From contig NZ_JANIDW010000003.1 in assembly GCF_026385475.1 (NCBI RefSeq), positions 248,001-312,000 of the forward strand: a stretch of DNA of 64,000 nucleotides, given 5' to 3'. Below are positions 46,269 through 55,111 of the stretch, one piece after another. The notes under the pieces are model-generated. The model had not been told where the DNA came from. It did not search any database and was given only the letters and a program-made list of their open reading frames with translations. Origin of the DNA: Bombella saccharophila. Its GTDB lineage: Bacteria > Pseudomonadota > Alphaproteobacteria > Acetobacterales > Acetobacteraceae. How positions within the stretch are numbered: position 1 is the stretch's first letter; each line of letters starts with the position of its first letter. The translations under genes were made by a program, and so were the position numbers.

Positions 46269-48374
46269 CTACCGTCCTTCACGCCACCACCCTAGTCCCA
46301 TCAGGGTTAAAATGACTGTGAGAAAAAACCAAGAGGGTAGGTACGGGGTACTTGTTGTCTCGGTGGAAAGTTGAATTTGGTGCAGTGGTAGCCCTACCCA
46401 TGTTGCCCCGTGGAGGGCGGTGCCTTCGGGTACTTGGCGGAGTGTGGGTACGTCTCCGCGCCCTAGCCAGAAAATACCTCCACCAGATTGGCTGACGAGG
46501 GGGGCAAGTAAGGTCGCAGTGCTGCGAAGGTCTTGGTCCTCTAATGGGTTGAGCTCGGGCAAAGCCACAGTTGTATGGAGTGCATCGTGACGGATGGTCC
46601 AGATTTGTCCCGTCTGTGTTGATACAGGCGGCAGAGCCAAACTGCCCGCCCATAGCCCTGTATGGTCCCCTGTGGGTGTAAGAGTGAGGGGAATATGCGT
46701 ACCATCAGGGCTGATCACATCTGCTTGGGTGTTATGGAGCGTATCCAAGCTTGTTCTATGGATGATGAGCCGGCCTTGTACGACATGGGCTTCAAGCTGG
46801 TTTTCTTCCAATTCTGGCTCTTTCATCAGCCAATGGGAGAGGCGGCGGAGGAGTTCTGCTTGCGGGCCGCCGCCTTTTTCCCCACGGGACCAGAGCCATA
46901 TTTGGTCTGAAAGCAGCATCGCTACGCGGCCTTTATCGTGCTGGTCTAAGACGAGCAAAGGCGCACCGGTTGATGTGGCTAAGAGCGTGCGGCCTTGTGT
47001 TTGGTCAGTGCGTAAAGCGCGGTACCACGGGCCCCATGCGTCCCCCCAGGGGCCGTGTGTGGGTAAGGCCCTTGTGACGGGGTGAGACAGGCCAAGAGCA
47101 GTCCGTTTAGGGGAGAAAGGTTGGAGGATGAGGCCATTTTCTGCAGGGATATGGGCAGGCAGGACAGCCCCTACTGGGGTATCTTGCAATGTGCCGGCCT
47201 GCGTCATTTCAGGCCCACCGACAACGAGTAGCCCTCCCCCTTGGCGAACATAATGGGCGATATTCTCAAGATAGCTCTCGGGTAGGATATTTTGATTGCT
47301 AAAGCCATCTAAGATGATGAGGTCAAAGCTGTTGATCTTTTGGGAAAACAGCTCATGGGTGGGAAAGGGGATTAAGGCAAGGTCAGAGAGGGGGGTATCA
47401 TCGGCTGTATCGGGGGAGCGGAGAATGGTAAAATGGACCAAATCCACCGAAGGGTCGGCTTTTAGCAAGCTCCGCCATACCCGTGCGCCTTGGTTAGGCA
47501 CGCCTGATACAAGCAGAACACGCAGCCGGTCCCGCACGCCCTGCAAGCGTAGCACGGTGCTGTTATTGCGTAGGGAGGCTTCCCCCGCCAATGGGGAGGC
47601 TGTGAGTTCTTTTAAAGTCAGGCCCGCATGGGTGATGGGGATAGCAATATCCACCGCTTGGCCGCTTTGTGTATGCGCGAGGATGGTGGTTCGCCCGTCA
47701 TCACCATGCTCCAAAATATCAACCGCTTGCCCAGCCATTGTTCCAAGGTCATCGACCTGCACACTGATATGCGCTGTCTGACCAATGATGACATAAGGCG
47801 GTGCGCTCAAGATACGTAGGCGGCGGTCTGTTTCCTCCCCCTTTGCAGCAAGGAGGAGATGGAGCGGGATGGTTTGGCCTGTAATGGTTTTGAGCGATGA
47901 AGGCAGTTGAGCGGGGACATCATGATCCATCCCATCGGTAAGGAGGAGGATACCAGCAGGGTTGTTGAGGGTCAGGGTGGCACGGTCTATGGCCTCAAAT
48001 AAGCGTGTGCCTTGCCCATTGCCGCCTGCAACATCAATTTGATGGAGTGTTAACCCATGGAGGGCCTGCCCTTGTGCGAGCAGCTGGCTGCGGGCGCGCT
48101 CAATGAGGGCGCGGCGCGTTCCAACCTCCATAGAGGGGGAGAGGTCCACCACAAGGAGGGCATCTTGGGGTTGGATTTGTTTATGTGGGTGCGTTTGCTG
48201 TGGGTTAGCCAACCATAAAAGGCCGATGATGATAGCCCCAGCGCGCCATAATAGACCACGAGCATGGCGGATGAGGCCATAAAGCCCCATGATGATGCTG
48301 AGTCCTGCTACAGTAAGAAGGAGCCAAAGGGGAAGGACAGGCATCCAGATGAGAGATGGTAGAGGGAACATCAT
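46269..48374 (-). CDS. VWA / glutamine-amidotransferase-like membrane protein
   Basis: Last gene of the MoxR cluster. 701 residues. Two N-terminal membrane helices (about 12-57), then a von Willebrand A-like domain with an intact MIDAS start (VVDLSPSMEVG, the DxSxS pattern near residues 76-80) and LLLTDGMDHD. A middle beta-rich part precedes a class-I amidotransferase-like fold near 345-470 (YVRQGGGLLVVGGPEMTQ) in which I see no clear Cys-His pair, so it is probably non-catalytic. A C-terminal membrane helix ends WWREGR. It overlaps the DUF4159 gene by four bases (ATGA). Confidence 0.85.
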   Translation of the reverse strand: MMFPLPSLIWMPVLPLWLLLTVAGLSIIMGLYGLIRHARGLLWRAGAIIIGLLWLANPQQTHPHKQIQPQDALLVVDLSPSMEVGTRRALIERARSQLLAQGQALHGLTLHQIDVAGGNGQGTRLFEAIDRATLTLNNPAGILLLTDGMDHDVPAQLPSSLKTITGQTIPLHLLLAAKGEETDRRLRILSAPPYVIIGQTAHISVQVDDLGTMAGQAVDILEHGDDGRTTILAHTQSGQAVDIAIPITHAGLTLKELTASPLAGEASLRNNSTVLRLQGVRDRLRVLLVSGVPNQGARVWRSLLKADPSVDLVHFTILRSPDTADDTPLSDLALIPFPTHELFSQKINSFDLIILDGFSNQNILPESYLENIAHYVRQGGGLLVVGGPEMTQAGTLQDTPVGAVLPAHIPAENGLILQPFSPKRTALGLSHPVTRALPTHGPWGDAWGPWYRALRTDQTQGRTLLATSTGAPLLVLDQHDKGRVAMLLSDQIWLWSRGEKGGGPQAELLRRLSHWLMKEPELEENQLEAHVVQGRLIIHRTSLDTLHNTQADVISPDGTHIPLTLTPTGDHTGLWAGSLALPPVSTQTGQIWTIRHDALHTTVALPELNPLEDQDLRSTATLLAPLVSQSGGGIFWLGRGDVPTLRQVPEGTALHGATWVGLPLHQIQLSTETTSTPYLPSWFFLTVILTLMGLGWWREGR

Positions 48375-51145
48375 GGGGCCTCGCCTTCATCTGTTGGGCC
48401 TTCCATTGTGTCATCAGCACTATTTTTGAGGCGCTTGAGCATTTCGGGATAGTGGCGTTGGTCGTTTTTATAATTGCCTGTTAGCGCGTAGATGATGGTG
48501 TTGAAGCCAAAGCGATAGGCCAAGGTGCGTTGTGTTTCACCATCGGGGATGACGGCAAAAGGATGCTCGCCATGACTATCGACTGCCCAAGCATGAGCCC
48601 AATCGCCATTACCGATAATAACGGGGCTGACGCTCTCACTCTCATCATTTTCCTCTTGGCGGGCGACATAAACAGTTTGGCCTGCAATCCGTCCGGGGAA
48701 GTCATGCAAAAGATAGAATGTGTGGGAGAGTGTATGTTGCTCCCCCAAAGGCATGAGGGGGGGGATAGGCAAACCAGATGTTGCGGCTTTGAGGGCCGAA
48801 CGGGTGGCGTGGCCATCGCTCCCATCAAGGGGGCTTCCTGCACCCATTTCATCAATTAGAATCATACCATCATGTTGAATATAGTTGCTGAGGGCCTGAC
48901 GGCCCGCCTCATCAAGTTGCGTGCTGGGGAGGATGGGCCAGTAAAGCAATGGGTAAAAGGCGAGGTCATCACGCCCCGGCACCACCCCGACAGGGCTATC
49001 CAAATGGGTGGTGCTGCGTTGGTTGAGAAAGCGCGTTAAGCCTTCTAACCCTTGCTGGACGGCGTCATCTGTTGCGGCATCGCCTGTTTGGATATGCGCA
49101 AGGCGAATGGCAAGGGCGGCCGGGGGGACGTTTTGCTCTGTTGGGGAGGCGGCATAGCTTATGGGGGAGAGGCTAGCGATGAGCAGGCTAAGCCCTATGG
49201 TAAGCATCGTGCCTCCCCGGCGAGGAAGGCGGAGGATACCGGCGCGGGCGAGGGATAAAAACATATCGAGGAGGAGGAAGCCTATGGCAAGGAGCATCAA
49301 ACCCGGCCAGAAGGGGCGTTCAACCACGGCACGACCTGCTTGTTGGAGGGAGCCAAGGGCGGGTTCTTCCGCTAGAGGGGGCTGATGGTCTGCTAGATTT
49401 AGGGGGTGCCGTTGCGCCGCCCCACCATAGAAGCCAACAGGATGAAGGGCATCGGCGGTTTGTTCTGCTGAAGTGAGAAGAGGGCGGACGGCTGCAGGCG
49501 GTGTTATGAGGGTTTTCTCTGCATCTAAAAGCCGCCATGGGGCCAGAGTATCGGCCGAACTATGCGCTGTTGTATCATGATGTTGTATGAAAGGCGTACG
49601 CGTGATGAGGCGTTCCATCATCTGCGGGAATAGGCCAGAGAGGGGAAGGCTGGACCAATCCGCCGTAGCGGTGATGTGGAAGAGGATGAGCAGCCCGTTG
49701 CCCTCTTGCCGGGCAGTGACGAGGGGGGTGCCGTCTGTCAGCGTGGCCCATACATGGCGGGAGAGGTCATCTGTCGGTTGGGCCAGTAATTGGCGGGATA
49801 TTGTGGCATCATGCGGGATGGTCAGCCCTGCAAATGGCGTATTGGGGGGAAAAGGTGCCAGTGGTTGAGGGTTCCCCCACGACATGGGGCCGCCGAGTTG
49901 ACGCATACCAGAGAGGAGCGGCACAGGTAGGAGGGCCGCCGCATCGCCCTGCATCCCTTGTTGGTTTTGATGAGCGAGGTCTGGCCCTGCAAAGCGGATG
50001 AGGATACCGCCCTCCCGCACCCAATGGAGCATATCGTTGAGGGAAGCTTCTGGAAGGCTCCCATCCGTAGCGATGATGATGGTGGGATGTTGGGGGAGGA
50101 GGCTATCGACTGTCCCTTCTTGGTACGGGGTGATGTCGTGGAGGGCATGTTCTAGGTAAAAGCTGCCCCCTGTTAAGGGGCGGTCATCCCCATTGAGATG
50201 CAATAAGCCGACCCGTCTTTGGGCGGCTGTGCCGGGGAGCAGAACCATCCCCGCCGGGCCTGCAATAGCCGGGAGAGAGAGCGCATCATAGGCTATATTA
50301 TGTGGTAGTTGTGTGTTGAAGGGCCGAGGCGTGTTGGTGGGGATAAGCGTACTGGTTTGGAGAGCAAAATGCCCGTTGGGGGTGAGCTTCATGCCCATTA
50401 AATGGAGCATTTGTGGCGGGCAGCTGGGTAAAGTTTCGGCGAGGATTGTGGTGGGGGTGCCATGTTGGAGGGAGAGGCGTGTTAGCGCACAACGGGGCCA
50501 GCGTATATCATGACGGGACGCCGCATCTTGTAAGGCTGTGCGTAAGGCGTCATCGCCCGGTTGGGCTAAGCCATCGGAGAGAAGCATAACGCTTGCTGTA
50601 CGCAGGATGTCGTGCATCGCTGGGTTTTGTAACTGCCGAGCCAGAGCGAGCCGGTCACTAGGCCATAGCTGTGGTTTTAAGGTGGCTAAGCTTTGTTTAA
50701 GGGAGGCTGGGCTACTAGGATGGAGCGGGCTTGGCATATGCCCATCAGCCTCCGGCGCACTGAGGAAGAGCGTAATCCTCCCCCCAGCGCGTAATGTTGC
50801 TTCCCCTAAAGCGAGGGCTTGCTCTGTACGCTCTGCCCAATGTGTTGTAGCGGCCCAGCCATTATCAAGAATGAGCATGAGGTTATGGGGCACATGGCTG
50901 GAGCGCGGCGGAATATAAAGCGGGCGGCTAAAGGCAAGGATGAGTAGTGCCAAAGCTGCCAAGCGGAGCAAGAGCAACCAGAGCGGCGTATGAGCGGCAT
51001 TCTGCCGGGTTGTGGTTAATTGACGCAGCAGAATCAGGGAGGGGAAGCGTTGCTCACGCGGTTGGGGAGGGATAGCCCGGACGAGCCACCACACCCCCGG
51101 TAGAATGAGCAAAAAGAGCAGAAGATAGGGGGAGAGAAGGGTCAT
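48371..51145 (-). CDS. BatA/DUF4159 membrane protein
   Basis: 924 residues from the ATG at 51145, which overlaps the DUF58 stop (ATGA). N-terminal double-membrane 'aerotolerance' segment (LLSPYLLLFLLILPGVWWLV and a helix ending FSRPLYIPP), then a VWA-like domain whose MIDAS position reads LILDNGWAA rather than DxSxS, so metal binding is doubtful. Two helices near 640-690 precede a periplasmic C-terminal DUF4159 domain (LAFYPLLYWPILPSTQLDEA, YIQHDGMILIDEMG, FGFNTIIYALTGNYK). Forms a unit with DUF58 and MoxR. Biochemical role unknown. Confidence 0.87.
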   Translation of the reverse strand: MTLLSPYLLLFLLILPGVWWLVRAIPPQPREQRFPSLILLRQLTTTRQNAAHTPLWLLLLRLAALALLILAFSRPLYIPPRSSHVPHNLMLILDNGWAATTHWAERTEQALALGEATLRAGGRITLFLSAPEADGHMPSPLHPSSPASLKQSLATLKPQLWPSDRLALARQLQNPAMHDILRTASVMLLSDGLAQPGDDALRTALQDAASRHDIRWPRCALTRLSLQHGTPTTILAETLPSCPPQMLHLMGMKLTPNGHFALQTSTLIPTNTPRPFNTQLPHNIAYDALSLPAIAGPAGMVLLPGTAAQRRVGLLHLNGDDRPLTGGSFYLEHALHDITPYQEGTVDSLLPQHPTIIIATDGSLPEASLNDMLHWVREGGILIRFAGPDLAHQNQQGMQGDAAALLPVPLLSGMRQLGGPMSWGNPQPLAPFPPNTPFAGLTIPHDATISRQLLAQPTDDLSRHVWATLTDGTPLVTARQEGNGLLILFHITATADWSSLPLSGLFPQMMERLITRTPFIQHHDTTAHSSADTLAPWRLLDAEKTLITPPAAVRPLLTSAEQTADALHPVGFYGGAAQRHPLNLADHQPPLAEEPALGSLQQAGRAVVERPFWPGLMLLAIGFLLLDMFLSLARAGILRLPRRGGTMLTIGLSLLIASLSPISYAASPTEQNVPPAALAIRLAHIQTGDAATDDAVQQGLEGLTRFLNQRSTTHLDSPVGVVPGRDDLAFYPLLYWPILPSTQLDEAGRQALSNYIQHDGMILIDEMGAGSPLDGSDGHATRSALKAATSGLPIPPLMPLGEQHTLSHTFYLLHDFPGRIAGQTVYVARQEENDESESVSPVIIGNGDWAHAWAVDSHGEHPFAVIPDGETQRTLAYRFGFNTIIYALTGNYKNDQRHYPEMLKRLKNSADDTMEGPTDEGEAP

Positions 51146-52056
51146 GCGCGCCCCCGGAGGAAGTGATGACATTCAGCCAAGACCGGGAGGGCAGGCTGGC
51201 TTGTGATATGGAAGCGGAAGAAGGACCGTGCCCCCCCAAAGCCTTGTTGAAGCTGCGCGAAATGCGCCTTCAAGCGTGTCTGATACGCATCATGAAGGCT
51301 CTCAGTGGCGGGGAGGGTGAGGTTAGGCTCTGCCTCGCAGCTGGTAAAGCGGATGGAGCCGTGGAAGGGGATTTGTTCCTCTTGTGGGTCTAAGATGGCC
51401 AGCAGGGCAGTTGGGCCGGGATGGGTGGCTAAAGCGGTAAGGCATTGGTCCATCATGGCATCATCCCATAAAAAATCACTCACCAAGAGCAGTGGTGCAT
51501 GGGGGGGTAGGCCCGCAAAGGAGGGGAATGTCTGCATGGTATCGGCAGGATTATGCGGTGCATGATTTATGAGGTTATGGGCCAGTCTTGGTAAAGCTTG
51601 CCGCCCGTTAAAGCGGGATTTTAAGCCGAGGATACCAACATCCTCCCCCCCTAAGAGGGCCGCTTGGCCGAGGGCGAGGGCATCGGTAAGGGCTGTGTTA
51701 TATTTGCTGGGGAGTGTTTTGGTTGATTGCCAGCGCATGGAGGCTGAAGAATCCACCCATAGGAAAAGCGGGCGCGGGGCATGTTGCTCTTGCTCGCGAA
51801 CCCATAGGAGGTCTGGCGAAGGGGAGCGGGCAGATTGCTTCCAGTCGATGAGGGAAGCAGGCTCGTTGGGTTGATGGGGGCGGAATTGCCAAAACTCATG
51901 CCCATCTCCTGCGCGGCGGTTACCATGTGGGCCACTACGCAGGCTTTGTGCGAGGGCTTGTGCGGCGATTATCAGCTCCGGCAAGGCCGGCGGGTGAGCC
52001 GGTGCGTCTTGCGCCTGAGCGGGCTTAAATAAACGCTGGAAGAATGATGAGGCCAT
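51142..52056 (-). CDS. DUF58 domain protein
   Basis: 304 residues from the ATG at 52056 (MASSFFQRLFKPAQ). It contains the DUF58 core: a segment with RRAGDGHEFWQFRPHQPNEP and SLIDWKQSARSPSPDLLWVR, then a VWA-like fold with WVDSSASMRWQS (a DxSxS-like MIDAS) and LLVSDFLWDD. DUF58 proteins are nearly always partnered with MoxR ATPases. It begins 29 bases after moxR and overlaps the next gene by four bases. A TTG at 52077 is a less likely start. Confidence 0.9.
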   Translation of the reverse strand: MASSFFQRLFKPAQAQDAPAHPPALPELIIAAQALAQSLRSGPHGNRRAGDGHEFWQFRPHQPNEPASLIDWKQSARSPSPDLLWVREQEQHAPRPLFLWVDSSASMRWQSTKTLPSKYNTALTDALALGQAALLGGEDVGILGLKSRFNGRQALPRLAHNLINHAPHNPADTMQTFPSFAGLPPHAPLLLVSDFLWDDAMMDQCLTALATHPGPTALLAILDPQEEQIPFHGSIRFTSCEAEPNLTLPATESLHDAYQTRLKAHFAQLQQGFGGARSFFRFHITSQPALPVLAECHHFLRGRA

Positions 52057-52085
52057 ATCCGTACCCAAAACCGCCAAATGATGGC

Positions 52086-53123
52086 TTAGCGGAGGCGTTT
52101 TAGCTGGTCGGCAATCAGGCTTTCAGCCGTTATGCCCTGTGTTTGGGCGGTAAAGCTTATGCCAAGACGATGGGCGAGGCTTGGCTCTGCCACATGGTGG
52201 AGGTCCTCCATAGAGGGGGCTAAGCGACCATGCAGCATAGCCCGGGCGCGTGTTGCAATCATCAAAGCCTGTGCGGCACGGGGGCCGGGGCCGTAATCAA
52301 GCGCATGGCGGACCTCCTTGCTGGCGGTCTCATCTTGGGGGCGGAGGCTGCGCACAAGGGTGAGGATGGCGTCTAGGATGGTCTCTCCAACAGGGAGGGT
52401 ACGGACTAATTTTTGAGCGGTGATGAGCTCTGAGGCAGAGAAAAGACTCTCGGCAGTTTTATGTGTTGCGCCAGTTGTTTGGAGGAGCATATGACGCTCA
52501 GCTTCCCGCGTGGGGAAGGTGAGGGGGATACGCATCATAAACCGGTCGAGCTGCGCTTCTGGCAGGGGGTAGGTGCCTTCTTGCTCAATGGGATTTTGTG
52601 TAGCAAGCACATGGAAAGGCTTTGGTAAGGCCCATGTCTTGCCCCCTTGGGTGACGTGCCCTTCTGCCATAGCTTGGAGGAGGGCAGATTGTGTGCGTGG
52701 GCTGGCGCGGTTAATCTCATCAGCAAGGACTAATTGGCCAAATAGCGGGCCGGGGAGGAAGCGGAAATGCCGTTGCCCGTTTTCATCTTGCTCAAGAATC
52801 TCAGCCCCGGTGATATCTGAGGGCATGAGGTCTGGCGTAAATTGGATGCGGCTATCGCCAAGGCCCATAACCCGCGCACAAGTGGTGACGAGCAGTGTTT
52901 TCCCAAGGCCTGGTGCCCCCAATAACAAGGCATGACCTGCCCCTAAAAGGGTTGTGAGGACATGGTCGATGACGGCCTCCTGCCCGAGGACGATTCGGCC
53001 AATTTCCTGCTGCAGGGCTTTTAGCCGGGGGGAGAGAGCATCAAAATGGCGCACAGTGCCTTCATGATGGGAGAGGTCTTCTTGGGAGGCAGGCTGGGGC
53101 GCCGAGGAGGAATGTTGAGTCAT
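52086..53123 (-). CDS. MoxR-family AAA+ ATPase
   Basis: 345 residues from the ATG at 53123 (MTQHSSSAPQ); a GTG at 53198 would add 25 residues and has no better SD. Walker A GAPGLGKT at 69-76, Walker B LVLADEINR at 131-139, sensor-1 ATQNPIEQEG, arginine-rich LPEAQLDRFMMRI, and the C-terminal lid AAA_lid_2. MoxR ATPases act as chaperones that insert cofactors or assemble complexes together with VWA proteins. First gene of a four-gene leftward operon moxR-DUF58-DUF4159-VWA. Confidence 0.93.
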   Translation of the reverse strand: MTQHSSSAPQPASQEDLSHHEGTVRHFDALSPRLKALQQEIGRIVLGQEAVIDHVLTTLLGAGHALLLGAPGLGKTLLVTTCARVMGLGDSRIQFTPDLMPSDITGAEILEQDENGQRHFRFLPGPLFGQLVLADEINRASPRTQSALLQAMAEGHVTQGGKTWALPKPFHVLATQNPIEQEGTYPLPEAQLDRFMMRIPLTFPTREAERHMLLQTTGATHKTAESLFSASELITAQKLVRTLPVGETILDAILTLVRSLRPQDETASKEVRHALDYGPGPRAAQALMIATRARAMLHGRLAPSMEDLHHVAEPSLAHRLGISFTAQTQGITAESLIADQLKRLR

Positions 53124-53173
53124 GATTCTGTTTTGGAAACGCAGGCTAGGGGGTTTTAACAAGCTGAGTTCAT

Positions 53174-53206
53174 CCCCAACTTGGGGGGTGGATAGCACAA
53201 GCTATC
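53174..53206. promoter_or_regulatory. Two palindromes between moxR and the DUF1285 gene
   Basis: CCCCAA-C-TTGGGG (53174-53186) and GATAGC-ACAA-GCTATC (53191-53206) are perfect inverted repeats four bases apart in a divergent 135-base region. They could be operators for a dimeric regulator acting on both operons. On the + strand TTGGGG (53181-53186) and TATCAC (53203-53208, spacer 16) might be a promoter overlapping them. No regulator is encoded nearby. Confidence 0.35.
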
Positions 53207-53258
53207 ACGTAAATGACCCCTTTAAAACGGACCATCGCAGGAAAGTAGCGAGGATGTT

Positions 53259-53870
53259 ATGAGCATCGAGCCTTATGAGACCTTAGCCCCCTCTCCCATA
53301 GGGCTAGATGACGCTGCATTATGTGATGACGAGGCTGCTCTGCCGCATTTGCCCTTTCATATTCAGCGCGATGGAACGTGGTTATATCGGGGGACGCCTA
53401 TTCGCCGTAAGGCTATGTTATGCTTGTTTGCCTCTTGTTTGGACCGTGACCAGCAAGGTCGCTATTGGCTCCAAACACCAACTGAAGCCGGAATCATTGG
53501 GGTGGAGGATGTTCCCTTCCTTGCGGTGGAGTTGGATTTTAAGGGCTGCTCCCAACGTGACCAAACGCTTTGCTTACGGACAAATTTGGATGAGGTCTTT
53601 TGTATAGGAGAGGATCATCCTTTGCTGTGTGAGTGGGACCGCCCCGCAGATGTAGCGACCGTTCCCTATATTCATATGCGTGCAGGGACAGGCGGGCAGC
53701 CTATCATGGCGCGTATTAGCCGGGCTGTGTTGTTCGAGCTTGCTGCACTTGCCGTACCTGGTTGTGTAGCGGGGGAGCCGTGCTTAGGGGTGTGGAGCCG
53801 GGGCATGTTCTTCCCCCTCTCACGCTTGCCGGAGGAAGGATGTGCCGAGGCTGAGGGGGTATGTGGGTGA
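53259..53870 (+). CDS. DUF1285 domain protein
   Basis: 203 residues, cytoplasmic, no membrane segments. Residues 30-190 match the DUF1285 pattern: LPFHIQRDGTWLYRGTPIRR, LFASCLDRDQQGRYWLQTP, VEDVPFLAVELDF and the C-terminal GVWSRGMFFPLSRL. SD GAGGATGTT precedes the ATG. It overlaps cca by ten bases. This family commonly lies between moxR and cca in alphaproteobacteria (recalled); its function is unknown. Confidence 0.88.
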   Translation: MSIEPYETLAPSPIGLDDAALCDDEAALPHLPFHIQRDGTWLYRGTPIRRKAMLCLFASCLDRDQQGRYWLQTPTEAGIIGVEDVPFLAVELDFKGCSQRDQTLCLRTNLDEVFCIGEDHPLLCEWDRPADVATVPYIHMRAGTGGQPIMARISRAVLFELAALAVPGCVAGEPCLGVWSRGMFFPLSRLPEEGCAEAEGVCG

Positions 53871-55090
53871 GTACGTCCCTAAAAGAGGCTGTTGAAAAAC
53901 TTCCCGGTTATGAGGGGTTAGAGCGTATTTGGGCGGCTATACCACAAGCACGGCTTGTGGGGGGCTGTGTGCGGGATATGCTGTGCGGTCGTAACGTGCA
54001 TGACCTCGACCTCGCCAGCCCTTTACCGCCAGAGGAGGCGCAACAGAGGCTAGAGGCGGCTGGGGCGAAGGTCATCCCCACAGGGTTGGAGCATGGGACC
54101 ATCACAGCGGTGATAAATCACCGGCCTTATGAGGTGACCACCTTGCGGCGGGATGTCAGCACGGATGGCCGTCATGCTGTTGTGGCATGGACGGATGATT
54201 GGCAAGAGGATGCCCAACGGCGTGACTTTACCATCAATGCGTTATCGTTGGACCAAGAAGGCAGGCTTTACGATTATTTCGGCGGGGAAGAGGATTTACG
54301 CGCGGGGCGGGTGCGTTTTGTAGGGCGGGCAGCACAACGTATTGAGGAAGATGCTCTACGGTGCTTACGCTTCTTCCGCTTTTTTGCGCGTTATGGGCAA
54401 GGCACGCCAGATGAGGAAGCCTGTCAGGCCATCACGCAGCTTAGGGAGAGGATGACCCGTCTTTCCATCGAGCGTGTGGCGATGGAATTATTGAAGATTC
54501 TTGCAGGGCCACAGCTCTTGCGTACGATGGCGTTGATGGAACAAACAGGCAGCCTTGCTGTTTTATTGCCTCATCATGCGCCGCTTTCGGCTTTAGAGCG
54601 GTTATTAGCGTGCAAGGACCCGGTCGAGCCATTGCACCGCTTAGCTGTGTTGTATCCCCCCGGTGGGGGTGATGGGCAGGGTTTTGATGATATTGGGGCG
54701 CATTTAAAGCTCTCTAATGATAATCGCGCCCTTTTAGCTGCTTTTGCACGGCCAGAGCCGTCTTTAGCGGTCACAATGGATGATGATGCGCTAAGGCGGG
54801 TGCGGTTTGTACAAGAGTTGCCTATTTTGTTAGGGCGCAGCTGGCTGATACAGGCCCGCCAATTAGGCCGCCCTGATGCTGAATGGGACATGTTGCGCCA
54901 TCGTCTGGCAGAGATGGCCCAACCGGTTTTCCCCCTCGCAGGGCGGGATGTGATGGCTCTAGGTGTAAAGCCGGGGCCGGAGATGGGGCGGTGGTTAAAG
55001 CGCGTGCAACAATGGTGGTTGGAGCAAGGCTGCCGAGCAGATGGGGCGGCTTGTCGGGCGTGGCTTTTGGCGCAACTTCCCCCTTGTTAA
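53861..55090 (+). CDS. cca: CCA tRNA nucleotidyltransferase / poly(A) polymerase family
   Basis: Class-II nucleotidyltransferase that builds or repairs the 3'-CCA of tRNAs. 409 residues. Motif A ARLVGGCVRDML (about 30-41) with DLDLA, motif with RRDFTINALS (about 121-130), a flexible loop, and the RIEEDALRCLRFFRFFARYG and LSIERVAMELLKIL helices. No HD domain is apparent. The ATG at 53861 overlaps the DUF1285 end; a GTG at 53867 has better spacing from GAGGGGG (53852-53858). In some bacteria the paralogue is a poly(A) polymerase, not distinguished here. Confidence 0.92.
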   Translation: MWVSTSLKEAVEKLPGYEGLERIWAAIPQARLVGGCVRDMLCGRNVHDLDLASPLPPEEAQQRLEAAGAKVIPTGLEHGTITAVINHRPYEVTTLRRDVSTDGRHAVVAWTDDWQEDAQRRDFTINALSLDQEGRLYDYFGGEEDLRAGRVRFVGRAAQRIEEDALRCLRFFRFFARYGQGTPDEEACQAITQLRERMTRLSIERVAMELLKILAGPQLLRTMALMEQTGSLAVLLPHHAPLSALERLLACKDPVEPLHRLAVLYPPGGGDGQGFDDIGAHLKLSNDNRALLAAFARPEPSLAVTMDDDALRRVRFVQELPILLGRSWLIQARQLGRPDAEWDMLRHRLAEMAQPVFPLAGRDVMALGVKPGPEMGRWLKRVQQWWLEQGCRADGAACRAWLLAQLPPC

Positions 55091-55111
55091 AGAGCCTGCT
55101 AAGACGGGGGC

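Noticed and set aside
49052-49538. Several plus-strand frames inside the DUF4159 gene
   Set aside because: They lie wholly within a conserved minus-strand gene and lack start signals or recognisable domains.
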